A stretch of 28,476 nt of DNA. Origin: SIG575 sp045595725 (GTDB taxonomy: Bacteria; Bacillota; Clostridia; Oscillospirales; Acutalibacteraceae). The position numbers were made by a program, and so were the translations under genes. Where the stretch lies: the NCBI GenBank assembly GCA_045595725.1, contig JAZOAY010000159.1:1-28476 (forward strand), read 5' to 3'. Under the pieces are notes generated by a model, which was given only the letters and a program-made list of their open reading frames with translations, was not told where the DNA came from and searched no databases. Shown piece by piece: positions 1-7,893 of the stretch. Each line of letters starts with the position of its first letter. Position 1 is the stretch's first letter.

Positions 1-1
1 A

Positions 2-1156
2 GTTGACGAGGTTGAAATCATCAGACGAATGTCTGAAAACATCTATGACGAGGCTGAATATCAGAAGGCTCTTGCATGGACAAAAGAAAAATGTCCTGAA
101 GGCTTCGATAAGAACCCCGAATTTGTTCGTTCAACAGACGAAAAGAAGGAAAGCGATTGGGAATTCGTTGTTAAGATGATGTGCATCATCAAAGACCTTA
201 TGAACGGTAATCCCAACCTTCCCGAAGGCAGAGAAGAAGAAATGGTTGGCCATAATGCTATCGCAGCAGGCTTCCAGGGTCAGCGTCAGTCCACGCACTT
301 CTATCCCAACTGTGACTATCCCGGAGCTCTTCTCAACACAACATTTGACTGGAACGGCGCAAGAGAGCCTTACATTCTTGCAACAGAAAACGACGTTCTC
401 AACGGTATTTCAATGCTCTTCGGTAAACTCCTTACAAACAGAGCACAGGCATTTGCTGACGTTCGTACATACTGGAGTCCTGAAGCAGTTAAAGAAGCTA
501 CAGGTTACGACCTTGAAGGCGTAGCAAAAGAATCACAGGGCTTTATTCACCTTATTAACTCAGGTGCTGCTTGCCTTGATTTCAGCGGTGAAAGTAAAGA
601 CGAAAACGGCAACCCCATCATGAAAGAATGGTATAACGTTAACGATGAAGACATTGATGCAATGCTTAAAGCAACAACATGGTGTGCAGCAGACAACGGC
701 TACTTCAGAGGAGGCGGATACTCTTCACGCTTTGAAACAAAAGCAGAAATGCCTGTTACAATGCTCCGTCTTAATCTTGTTAAGGGTGTAGGCCCCACAC
801 TTCAGATTGCTGAAGGTTACACAGTTAAACTTCCTGACGAAGTTTCAGACAAACTCTGGGCAAGAACAGACTACACATGGCCCTGCACATGGTTTGCTCC
901 CAGACTTACAGGCGAGGGTGCATTTAAATCAGCTTATGATGTTATGAATAACTGGGGTGCTAACCACGGTGCTATTACCTATGGTCATATCGGTGCAGAC
1001 CTTATCACACTTGCATCTATCCTCAGAATTCCCGTAAGCCTTCACAACGTACCTGAAGAAAAAATCTTCCGTCCTGCTGCTTGGAACGCATTCGGTATGG
1101 ATAAAGAAGGTCAGGACTATCGTGCATGTGCAACATATGGTCCTCTTTACAAATAA
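2..1156 (+). CDS. fucI: L-fucose isomerase, 3' part (5' end outside window)
   Basis: Catalyses L-fucose to L-fuculose in the cytoplasm, the first step of fucose catabolism. The reading frame is open from base 2, and the codons before the first internal ATG (base 29) encode VDEVEIIRR, so the gene is cut by the window edge and that ATG is not its start. About 384 residues remain of a family that is normally near 590. Family signatures are HNAIAAGFQGQRQ, FDWNGAREP followed by ATEND, GHIGADLITLAS and the C-terminal DYRACATYGPLYK. The ATEND aspartate and a C-terminal histidine lie in the segments that supply metal ligands in characterised FucI enzymes; I did not align residue by residue. A strong terminator follows. 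The GH29 alpha-L-fucosidase at the other end of the window would supply its substrate. The family call is confident; substrate preference (fucose versus arabinose) is inferred. Confidence 0.93.
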   Translation, partial: VDEVEIIRRMSENIYDEAEYQKALAWTKEKCPEGFDKNPEFVRSTDEKKESDWEFVVKMMCIIKDLMNGNPNLPEGREEEMVGHNAIAAGFQGQRQSTHFYPNCDYPGALLNTTFDWNGAREPYILATENDVLNGISMLFGKLLTNRAQAFADVRTYWSPEAVKEATGYDLEGVAKESQGFIHLINSGAACLDFSGESKDENGNPIMKEWYNVNDEDIDAMLKATTWCAADNGYFRGGGYSSRFETKAEMPVTMLRLNLVKGVGPTLQIAEGYTVKLPDEVSDKLWARTDYTWPCTWFAPRLTGEGAFKSAYDVMNNWGANHGAITYGHIGADLITLASILRIPVSLHNVPEEKIFRPAAWNAFGMDKEGQDYRACATYGPLYK

Positions 1157-1173
1157 TAAATCTATTTCTTATC

Positions 1174-1208
1174 AAACCTCTTCAAGGGAAACCTTGGAGA
1201 GGTTTTTT
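1174..1208 (+). terminator. Rho-independent terminator of fucI
   Basis: A 14-bp stem (1174-1187 with 1192-1205, one G-U pair) with loop GAAA is followed by a run of six T. It lies 18 bases after the fucI stop codon. Confidence 0.92.
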
Positions 1209-1261
1209 GATGCAAGACATAAGTTTTAATAAATAGTTCGCAATATAAATTAATTAATGTA

Positions 1262-1289
1262 TTGATTTATATTTTAATAGTGGTATAAT
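1262..1289 (+). promoter_or_regulatory. Sigma-A-type promoter for the 1325 gene
   Basis: TTGATT (1262-1267), a 16-bp spacer, and TATAAT (1284-1289) preceded by TGG, which gives a full extended -10 box (TGnTATAAT). A GGAGG ribosome binding site follows at 1312-1316. Confidence 0.8.
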
Positions 1290-1324
1290 TTACTTTGGGT
1301 AATTATATTTTGGAGGTTTTGTAA

Positions 1325-4300
1325 GTGAAGGCATCTAAAAGATTTTTAAGTTCTATTCTTACTATTTTTATGATTTTTTCTGTTTGTAGTGTTGGTATTA
1401 CAGCAGCTGATGTAAGTTTAGAGGAAATTGTCCCTGAACCTATTGCTTGTCCTGTGGTAAAGTTTAGCTGTACAGAAGTAACAAGAGTTGCTAAGGGAGT
1501 TAACTCAGTTGAACCCGGTAATGTGGTTGTTAAGTCAACTCCCTCAGGCGTACCTGAACTTTCAGGTTTATATGTTGCTCAGGCTTACGCAGGTGAAACA
1601 CCCGTTGCAACAACAATTACTTTTACTTCTCCTACAATAGGTGTTCAGATTCGAGGTATTTCATGTAATAATGAAGGTGTTGTTCTTTCACCAATAAGTT
1701 ACTCAAATGGCTCATATATAACTACAATTGAAAGCGGTATAATTGAACCTAACGAAGATGGTACATATAACCCCCTCGTATTCACAGTTGACTACACATG
1801 GACAGATGGTAACACATATCAGGAAAAATGTGTATCTTATGTTGAAGGTATCGCAACAGGAGGTTCTTATGCTGGTGCTTACAACGAGGTTTATTCAATG
1901 GCAGGTATGGGTTCTATCTACCGTGTACATGCAACTGCTCTCACTCGTCTTTTAGGTAAAGGTGTTTACTATGAACAACCTGCAATGCTTGACACAAATG
2001 AAGCAGATCCCTATAAATCATACGGTGTTTATAATGTAGCAACAGGTACTTTTATTGATAAAGTTGCAGCTGGCTATAATACTTCAATCATGACAGATGA
2101 TGAAACCTCTAAACCTATCGGTAATAAAGACCAGGAGGTTAACGTTTTTGCAAGTAATACAGCACCTGCACATATTTATGTTGATTCCTCTGTTGCAGGA
2201 GTACTTGCTGACCAGAAAATCAGACTTGATGCTGTAGTTGGTGAGCTTTCAGACAGAAACAACGATAACCCCTATGTAGCACTTGCTGATACATGGGTTT
2301 CATCAGGCATTGATACAAGCAGTGATGTTACAACGAATGATGCAAAGGCTCAAGCTGCGGTTGGTCTTGATATTCCAGCAAAAGCTAATTATGGCGTTAC
2401 TGGTCATAGTAAAGATACTGCTATTCAGACACTTACAGGTGGTGTTGGTTCTTTTCAGAACCTATTTACACAGGTGCTTACAGGTAATGTTACTGACCTT
2501 ATTGACAATTCAACTTACACAATCACATTAAAGTATTATTCGTATATGTGGGTTAATGATAGTTATATTAGTAAGTTCAATATGACATCAACACTTACAG
2601 TTCCTATAATAATGATATTCCATGTTGTTGACAAGGGTGAACTCCGTGAAAAGATAGACTACGTCATGAATACAGAACCTGAAACTCCAACAACAAGTGC
2701 ACATGGCAAAGGTGATAATCCTCAGTCATGGTACTATAAATCAGGCTTTGCTGCTTTCCAGACAGCTTATGTAAATGCTCTTGATGTATTAAACAATCCC
2801 AGGGCTTCACAGTCTGATATCAATGAAAAGACAATAGCTCTTTCTAATGCATATAATAGCCTTGAACTCAAATATGCTGATTATACTCAGGTAAACGCAC
2901 TTAAGTCAGAAGCACAGGAAATAAAAAAGAACGCTTCTGCTTATACAGCAGATTCAATCGCTCTTATTGATAAAGCTCTTGCTGGCGTAAAAACAGGTTA
3001 CACAATCCTCTTTCAGGGTACTGTTGATACAATGGCAAAAAACCTTAAGGCAGCAATTGAAATTGTAAAATTTAAATCCGCTGACTATTCAAAGATCGAA
3101 AATGCTCTTGCAGAGTTTGAAGCTCTTGAAGAATCAGATTATGTTCCCTCAACATGGCTGGCAGTTGAAAATGCTTTTGCTGAGGTTGAATATGGTCTTC
3201 CCGCAACAGAACAGGAAAAAGTTGATGCAATGGCCGATTCAATTGAAGAAGCGCTTGCAAACCTTAAATACAGACTTGCAGATTATTCAGAAGTAAATAA
3301 AGCTATAGAAAGAGTACAGTCATATGTATCTTCAAATTACACGGTCGAGTCTTATGCTGCACTTCGTAATGTTATCGTAGGTATTGATTATACTCTTGAC
3401 TCCAGTCATCAGGATATAGTTGATAACTATGTTGTTCAAATTGATAAAGCAATTGAAAATCTTGAATCACTTAAACCTAATAAAATATTACTTGAAATAG
3501 CTCTTAGTGCAGAACTTCCTAAAAACACAGATTGCTGTGATCGGTTAATTTTTCTTGAATATCAGTCTCTTGTTGCTGAGGCTACAAATATGAACAATGA
3601 TAGTGATCTTACAATTCTTGACCAAGCGAAAATTGATGAAATGGCATCAGATCTTACAGCAAAATACAACGAACTTCTCAGAAGTGTTATACATACTTCT
3701 GGTAAAGTAATGCTTGAGAACAATATTCCTGCTACATGTACAGCAACAGGTTCGTATGATAGAGTAGTTTACTGTTCTGTATGTAATGAAGAATTGTCAA
3801 GAACAGAGGTTGTAGTTCTTGCAAGAGATCACACATGGGGAGATTGGATTGTAACCATTGAACCTACAACAACATCTACAGGTCTTAAAGTAAGATATTG
3901 TGAATCATGCATTACGGATTATCAAGAGCAGACAATACCTAAACTGGAAGAAAAATATTCTCTTTCAGGTACTGCTGCAAGTTTTTACAGTGGAACAGAT
4001 GAGATGCTTATTGTTATTACCAGAAAGGGAGAAACAGAACCGTTATATTCTCAGACTGTAACAGGAATAAGTACAGAATATATGTTTGAACATATAGAAA
4101 CAGGGTATTATGTTATGACTGTTTCAAAGAAAAATCATGTAACAAGAAAATATGATATTGCCATGGGTAATATTGATGAAATTCTTGACATAAAACTTCA
4201 TTTGCCGGGAGATACAATCGGTGACGGTAGAATCAATACTGTCGATGTTGCTATTGTAAATTCGCACGTAAAAGGCGTGAAAACTCTTAATGGCTATGAC

Positions 4301-4396
4301 CTTGCTTGTGCCGATGTTAACGGTGACGGTAAAGTTAATACCATTGACGTTGCAAAAATCAACGCTCACGCAAAAGGTGTAACAAAACTTTGGTAA
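1325..4396 (+). CDS. Large secreted dockerin protein with FIVAR-like repeats (1023 aa)
   Basis: Starts at GTG, 8 bases after GGAGG. Residues 1-28 are a signal peptide (basic MKASKR, hydrophobic core, likely cut near ITAA-DV). Residues 30-435 are a secreted region I do not recognise. Residues 437-720 form helical FIVAR-like repeats of about 65-70 residues marked by KYADY, KSADY and RLADY. Residues 797-875 carry two cysteine pairs (CTATG...CSVC, then CESC), typical of a small zinc-ribbon-like or disulfide linker in clostridial surface proteins. Residues 878-961 are a beta-sandwich module and 962-1023 a type I-like dockerin with two calcium loops. The first loop is degenerate (isoleucine where Asn/Asp is expected at position 3). 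No catalytic domain is recognised, so it is probably an adhesin, scaffold-bound structural protein or unknown carbohydrate binder. The upstream promoter and fucI terminator make it a single-gene unit. Confidence 0.85.
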   Translation: MKASKRFLSSILTIFMIFSVCSVGITAADVSLEEIVPEPIACPVVKFSCTEVTRVAKGVNSVEPGNVVVKSTPSGVPELSGLYVAQAYAGETPVATTITFTSPTIGVQIRGISCNNEGVVLSPISYSNGSYITTIESGIIEPNEDGTYNPLVFTVDYTWTDGNTYQEKCVSYVEGIATGGSYAGAYNEVYSMAGMGSIYRVHATALTRLLGKGVYYEQPAMLDTNEADPYKSYGVYNVATGTFIDKVAAGYNTSIMTDDETSKPIGNKDQEVNVFASNTAPAHIYVDSSVAGVLADQKIRLDAVVGELSDRNNDNPYVALADTWVSSGIDTSSDVTTNDAKAQAAVGLDIPAKANYGVTGHSKDTAIQTLTGGVGSFQNLFTQVLTGNVTDLIDNSTYTITLKYYSYMWVNDSYISKFNMTSTLTVPIIMIFHVVDKGELREKIDYVMNTEPETPTTSAHGKGDNPQSWYYKSGFAAFQTAYVNALDVLNNPRASQSDINEKTIALSNAYNSLELKYADYTQVNALKSEAQEIKKNASAYTADSIALIDKALAGVKTGYTILFQGTVDTMAKNLKAAIEIVKFKSADYSKIENALAEFEALEESDYVPSTWLAVENAFAEVEYGLPATEQEKVDAMADSIEEALANLKYRLADYSEVNKAIERVQSYVSSNYTVESYAALRNVIVGIDYTLDSSHQDIVDNYVVQIDKAIENLESLKPNKILLEIALSAELPKNTDCCDRLIFLEYQSLVAEATNMNNDSDLTILDQAKIDEMASDLTAKYNELLRSVIHTSGKVMLENNIPATCTATGSYDRVVYCSVCNEELSRTEVVVLARDHTWGDWIVTIEPTTTSTGLKVRYCESCITDYQEQTIPKLEEKYSLSGTAASFYSGTDEMLIVITRKGETEPLYSQTVTGISTEYMFEHIETGYYVMTVSKKNHVTRKYDIAMGNIDEILDIKLHLPGDTIGDGRINTVDVAIVNSHVKGVKTLNGYDLACADVNGDGKVNTIDVAKINAHAKGVTKLW

Positions 4397-4569
4397 ATTA
4401 TAATTTAACTCACTGAACAACGAGGCTTCCCCGGTGGTGGAAGCTGTCACTGTCAAGTGACTGGTGGGGTGTAATACTCAAATAATCAACATTTTTCTTC
4501 TCATCCACCGCAAGCGGTCGCCCTTCTCCCGCAGGAGAAGGCAAAATAAACTCAATGTTAAATTATAAT
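4397..4569. repeat. MITE-like hairpin-rich intergenic element with 13-bp terminal inverted repeats
   Basis: Perfect 13-nt inverted repeats bound the element: ATTATAATTTAAC (4397-4409) and its reverse complement (4557-4569). Inside are four hairpins: GCTTCC/GGAAGC (4425-4444), GTCACT/AGTGAC (4446-4461), ACCGC/GCGGT (4507-4518) and CCTTCTCC/GGAGAAGG (4522-4541). The left pair of hairpins and the right pair are related in inverted orientation. The element begins directly after the stop codon of the upstream dockerin gene. Similar GGCTTCCCC...GGGGAAGC / GTGACTGATGAGGGG units are, from memory, common intergenic repeats in Oscillospiraceae; I could not check this. It holds no gene. Confidence 0.65.
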
Positions 4570-4595
4570 ACACCGTTCTAATTTAATAACATTGT

Positions 4596-4625
4596 AAGGG
4601 AGGGTCACTGGACCCTCTCTTTTTT
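4596..4625 (+). terminator. Rho-independent terminator
   Basis: GGGAGGGTC pairs with GACCCTCTC (one G-U pair, loop ACTG) and is flanked by AA and a T run. It closes the transcription unit of the large dockerin gene, downstream of the MITE-like element. Confidence 0.88.
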
Positions 4626-4701
4626 GTATTTATGCTGTTTTTTATAGCCTCTTTTTGTGTATATTTAAAAAGAGGTTGTTAAAATTTTTTCAAATAGGAT
4701 A

Positions 4702-4730
4702 TTGACTAAAATTAGTATGTATGCTAAAAT
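4702..4730 (+). promoter_or_regulatory. Promoter of the TetR-nucleotidase-dockerin operon
   Basis: TTGACT (4702-4707), a 17-bp spacer, and TAAAAT (4725-4730) preceded by TGC, an extended -10. It lies 54 bases upstream of the TetR-family start codon. Confidence 0.78.
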
Positions 4731-4770
4731 AGGATAAAACCTAAAGCAAGCAGGTATGCTAAAATATGAT
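4719..4770 (+). promoter_or_regulatory. 17-bp direct repeat over the -10 box and leader; possible operator
   Basis: GTATGCTAAAATAGGAT (4719-4735) and GTATGCTAAAATATGAT (4754-4770) match at 16 of 17 bases and lie 35 bp apart. The first copy contains the -10 box. The second ends immediately before the ribosome binding site. The position suits autoregulation by the TetR-family protein encoded just downstream, although TetR operators are normally inverted repeats. A second extended -10 box is the alternative reading. Confidence 0.5.
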
Positions 4771-4783
4771 TTGGAGGTAAATT

Positions 4784-5476
4784 ATGGCAAGAATAGATAA
4801 ATCCAGGCTCACAAAGCTTGAAATTATACGTGTTGCATCGAGAAAATTTTTGGAGAACGGATATTCAAACACTTCTATCAAGTCAATCAGTGATGAGCTT
4901 GGTATGAGTACGGGAAATCTTACATTTCATTTTTCGACTAAGGAACACTTGCTTGCTGAACTTGTTGAAATGCTCAGAAAATTTCAGTGGAAATTAATTG
5001 AAAAAGAAGCAGACGAGGGTGTGAGTTCATTGCTTTCCATATGTATAGAACTTATGACTGTAGCATCTGCTTGTGAAGAAAGCGAAATTGCAAAAGACTT
5101 TTTTCTTTCTACTTATTCAAGTCCGATATGTCTTGATTATATACGTAAAAGTGCAGTCGAAAGAGCAAAGTTCATATTCAATGGTTATTGTAACGGATGG
5201 ACAGATGAACAGTATGAAGTGGCAGAAATTCTTGTTTCGGGAATCAATTATGCAACACTCATGACTACTGACAGTATAACAACCCTTGAAATGAGAATCA
5301 AAGGTGCATTGAATCATATAATGTTGATATATAATGTTCCTGAAGAAGTCAGAAATAAAAAGATAGATAAAGTTTTATCTATTGATTGCCGTAAACTTGG
5401 CAGACGTGTTTTTGAAGAGTTTGTAAAATATGTTGATGAATGTGTAAATAACGCTTTGAAAGAAGCATTGCTTTAA
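4784..5476 (+). CDS. TetR/AcrR-family transcriptional regulator
   Basis: A 230-aa one-component regulator, probably a dimeric repressor. Residues 10-57 are a typical TetR helix-turn-helix: EIIRVASRKFLENGYSNTSI, then ISDELGMSTGNLTFHFSTKE, where the TFHFSTKEHLL stretch is the recognition-helix end shared by the family. The C-terminal ligand-binding and dimerisation region is divergent and helical, so the inducer cannot be guessed. The start is supported by GGAGG six bases upstream. The stop is only 22 bases before the start of the nucleotidase gene, with no terminator between, so the regulator probably heads an operon with the next two genes and may control it through the direct repeat in its own promoter. 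Confidence 0.9.
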   Translation: MARIDKSRLTKLEIIRVASRKFLENGYSNTSIKSISDELGMSTGNLTFHFSTKEHLLAELVEMLRKFQWKLIEKEADEGVSSLLSICIELMTVASACEESEIAKDFFLSTYSSPICLDYIRKSAVERAKFIFNGYCNGWTDEQYEVAEILVSGINYATLMTTDSITTLEMRIKGALNHIMLIYNVPEEVRNKKIDKVLSIDCRKLGRRVFEEFVKYVDECVNNALKEALL

Positions 5477-5498
5477 TAAATGAAAGGTGGAGTTATTA

Positions 5499-7850
5499 AT
5501 GAAAACTAAAAGATTTCTATCAATAATACTTGCGATTATTATTGTTTTTTCTTTTTCTGCAGTAGCATTTGCCACATCTGCAGAAGGGGACATAATTGTT
5601 CTCTATACAAATGATGTGCATTGTGCAATTGACGATTATGCTTATCTTGCTGCTTACAGGGCTGAAAAAATTTCAGAGGGAAATACTGTAATTACGGTTG
5701 ATGCAGGTGATGCAATTCAGGGTGAAGTTATCGGTGCATTGACAGAAGGCGAAGCAATTGTAGAAATTATGAACGCTGTCGGTTACGATTATGCAGTGCC
5801 GGGAAATCATGAATTTGATTATGGAATGGAAAGATTCCTTGAACTTTCAGAAAATAAAGCTGAATACGAATATATAAGTTCAAATTTCTATTATCTTCCT
5901 GCCATAACAAGTGTTTTTGAACCTTATGCAGTTGAAGATATAAACGGTGTTCAGATTGCGTTTGTCGGAATTTCAACTCCCGAAACAATAACCAAATCAA
6001 CTCCCGAATTTTTTAAAGATGAAGGTGGCAACTTTATATATGGTTTTCCGGCATATCCCGGTGGAATGACAAATGAAGCTCTTTATGAAAATGTTCAGAA
6101 AAGTGTTGATGAAGCAATTGAAAGTGGTGCGGATATTGTTGTTGCAGTAGGTCACACAGGTATTCTTGAAACCTCTGATGGTTGGAAGTCAACTGATATT
6201 ATTGCAAATACAGACGGGATAGATTATTACATTGATGCTCATTCACACGAAACAATAGAAAATGCTGTTTATAAAAATGTAAATAACGAAGATGTTATTA
6301 TTACATCAACAGGCACAAAATTTGCAAATTTCGGTGTGCTGACAATCAGCGGAAATGATGCTGATTTCGAACTTATAAACCCCGATGATATAAACATCGA
6401 AACAATGTCAGAAGAGGCCCAGACTGCTTATGATAATGTTGAAGCAATAATTGACGGTTATAACGAACAAATTGCATATCTTTATGACGTAATCGGTACA
6501 TCTGAGGCAAAGCTTGTTGCTTATGATTCTGACGGAAGCTGGGCTGTACGTAAAAGAGAAACAAACGCAGGAGATTTTGTTGCAGATGCTTACCGTGCAG
6601 TAACAGGAGCTGATGTTGCAATAGCAAACGGTGGAGGTATCCGTGCGGAAATTAAAGTCGGCGATGTTACAAGAAAGAATCTTATGGATGTCAATGCGTT
6701 CAATAATGATATGTGTGTTCTTGAAGTCACAGGTCAGCAGCTTGTTGATGTTCTTGAACATGGAGCACGAAACTGTCCTGAATCTCTCGGTGGATTTTTC
6801 CAGGTTTCAGGCGTAACTTTTGAAATACATACTTATTTATCTTCTCCTGTAATTACAGACCAGCTTGGTAATTTTGTAGGAATTGACGAGACTATGGTAC
6901 GCAGAGTTCAAAATGTCCTTGTTGGCGGTGAACCTGTTGACCTTGAAAAGATATATACACTTGCAGGCAGTGCTTATGTGCTTACCCAGGGCGGTGACGG
7001 CCTGACGATGCTTGATAATGCAAAGGTTGTTCAGATGGAAGGTTTACCCTGTGACTCTGAAATGCTTATAAAATATTTTACGGAAATTTTAGGTGGAAAA
7101 ATCACCGAAGAGCAATACGGAAATCCTGACGGTGAAGGAAGAATCAAAATCAACAATATTGACCCGAATACCTGTGAACATAATTTTGACCGTACAAAGA
7201 GCGAAGAAAACCTTACAAGACCCGTTGACGGCAATGACGGTTATTATACATATACCTGCACTAACGGATGCGGAAAAACAGAAATAGAAATTATAAAGAG
7301 AGCTGATTATACTGCTTATTCAGAGGCTCATGATCGTTTTGGTGAGATTTTGAATACTTATGATTTTAACGATGCTGCAATAGACTATGCAATTGATAAA
7401 CAAAATGAAATGCTTGAAGATTATTTAGAGGGTAGTTGGCTTAAAAACAACTATATCGAATCAGAGCAGCATATTCTCGACGGACTCGCAGAGGGATTCG
7501 ACAATTTGTGTGATGACCTTATTGCAGGTGTTGAGGACGGCACATTCTTAAAAGCAGATTATACAGAAATTGAAGCGGAAATTGCTACTTTAGAAGAAAT
7601 GGATGCTGACGGAAAGTACAAAGCTATAATTGAAGATATCAGGTCTGAACTTGAAAATCTTAAAGCAGATGAAGATTCAACAATGGCAGATGTTTATGCG
7701 TTGCTTGCGAGGATAGATGCAATCATGAATTGTGAATGTATCTGTCATAGTCAAAATTGGTTTTTAAAAATTGTATGGGTTGTTGCAAACTTCTTCCACT
7801 CGATTTTCGGCATCAGCCCCGTATGTGAATGCACAATGGTACATTACTAA
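5499..7850 (+). CDS. Secreted 5'-nucleotidase/UshA-type metallophosphoesterase with Cys/His-rich C-terminal tail
   Basis: Exported phosphohydrolase, probably releasing phosphate from nucleotides or nucleotide sugars. I chose the ATG at 5499 (783 aa), 8 bases after AAAGGTGG, rather than the in-frame GTG at 5487, which lies inside that ribosome binding site. Residues 1-28 are a signal peptide. The metallophosphoesterase domain (about 30-290) keeps the metal and catalytic motifs TNDVH (D39, H41), DAGDAIQG, GNHEFDYG (N103, H104), VGHTG (H219) and DAHSH (H248, H250). The 5'-nucleotidase C-terminal domain (about 330-550) has NGGGIRAEI and DVNAFNND. Residues 557-597 hold a CEH...CTNGC cysteine motif, 600-740 helical FIVAR-like segments (RADYT, KADYT), and 744-783 a CxCxCH, aromatic helix, CxCxxxHY tail. 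It lacks the dockerin of its neighbours. It follows the TetR gene closely. Exact substrate unknown. Confidence 0.88.
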   Translation: MKTKRFLSIILAIIIVFSFSAVAFATSAEGDIIVLYTNDVHCAIDDYAYLAAYRAEKISEGNTVITVDAGDAIQGEVIGALTEGEAIVEIMNAVGYDYAVPGNHEFDYGMERFLELSENKAEYEYISSNFYYLPAITSVFEPYAVEDINGVQIAFVGISTPETITKSTPEFFKDEGGNFIYGFPAYPGGMTNEALYENVQKSVDEAIESGADIVVAVGHTGILETSDGWKSTDIIANTDGIDYYIDAHSHETIENAVYKNVNNEDVIITSTGTKFANFGVLTISGNDADFELINPDDINIETMSEEAQTAYDNVEAIIDGYNEQIAYLYDVIGTSEAKLVAYDSDGSWAVRKRETNAGDFVADAYRAVTGADVAIANGGGIRAEIKVGDVTRKNLMDVNAFNNDMCVLEVTGQQLVDVLEHGARNCPESLGGFFQVSGVTFEIHTYLSSPVITDQLGNFVGIDETMVRRVQNVLVGGEPVDLEKIYTLAGSAYVLTQGGDGLTMLDNAKVVQMEGLPCDSEMLIKYFTEILGGKITEEQYGNPDGEGRIKINNIDPNTCEHNFDRTKSEENLTRPVDGNDGYYTYTCTNGCGKTEIEIIKRADYTAYSEAHDRFGEILNTYDFNDAAIDYAIDKQNEMLEDYLEGSWLKNNYIESEQHILDGLAEGFDNLCDDLIAGVEDGTFLKADYTEIEAEIATLEEMDADGKYKAIIEDIRSELENLKADEDSTMADVYALLARIDAIMNCECICHSQNWFLKIVWVVANFFHSIFGISPVCECTMVHY

Positions 7851-7893
7851 TCAAAATATATAATGTAATTTATTTTATCAAGGAGACGATTTT

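Noticed and set aside
29..1156. Treating the ATG at 29 as the true start of a 375-aa fucose isomerase
   Set aside because: The frame is open to the window edge and the upstream codons also fit the family; the full-length enzyme is about 590 residues.
1325..4396. Assigning a glycoside hydrolase or lyase activity to the 1023-aa dockerin protein
   Set aside because: Dockerins often ride on enzymes, but I could find no catalytic motif or known fold signature in residues 30-435, so no function is claimed.
4425..4541. Hairpins of the intergenic element as ordinary terminators
   Set aside because: None is followed by a T run, and a good terminator lies downstream at 4596-4625. The paired, inverted layout with terminal repeats fits a mobile or repeat element better.
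5487..5498. GTG start for the nucleotidase
   Set aside because: The GTG lies inside the AAAGGTGG ribosome binding site; the ATG at 5499 gives correct spacing and a clean signal peptide.
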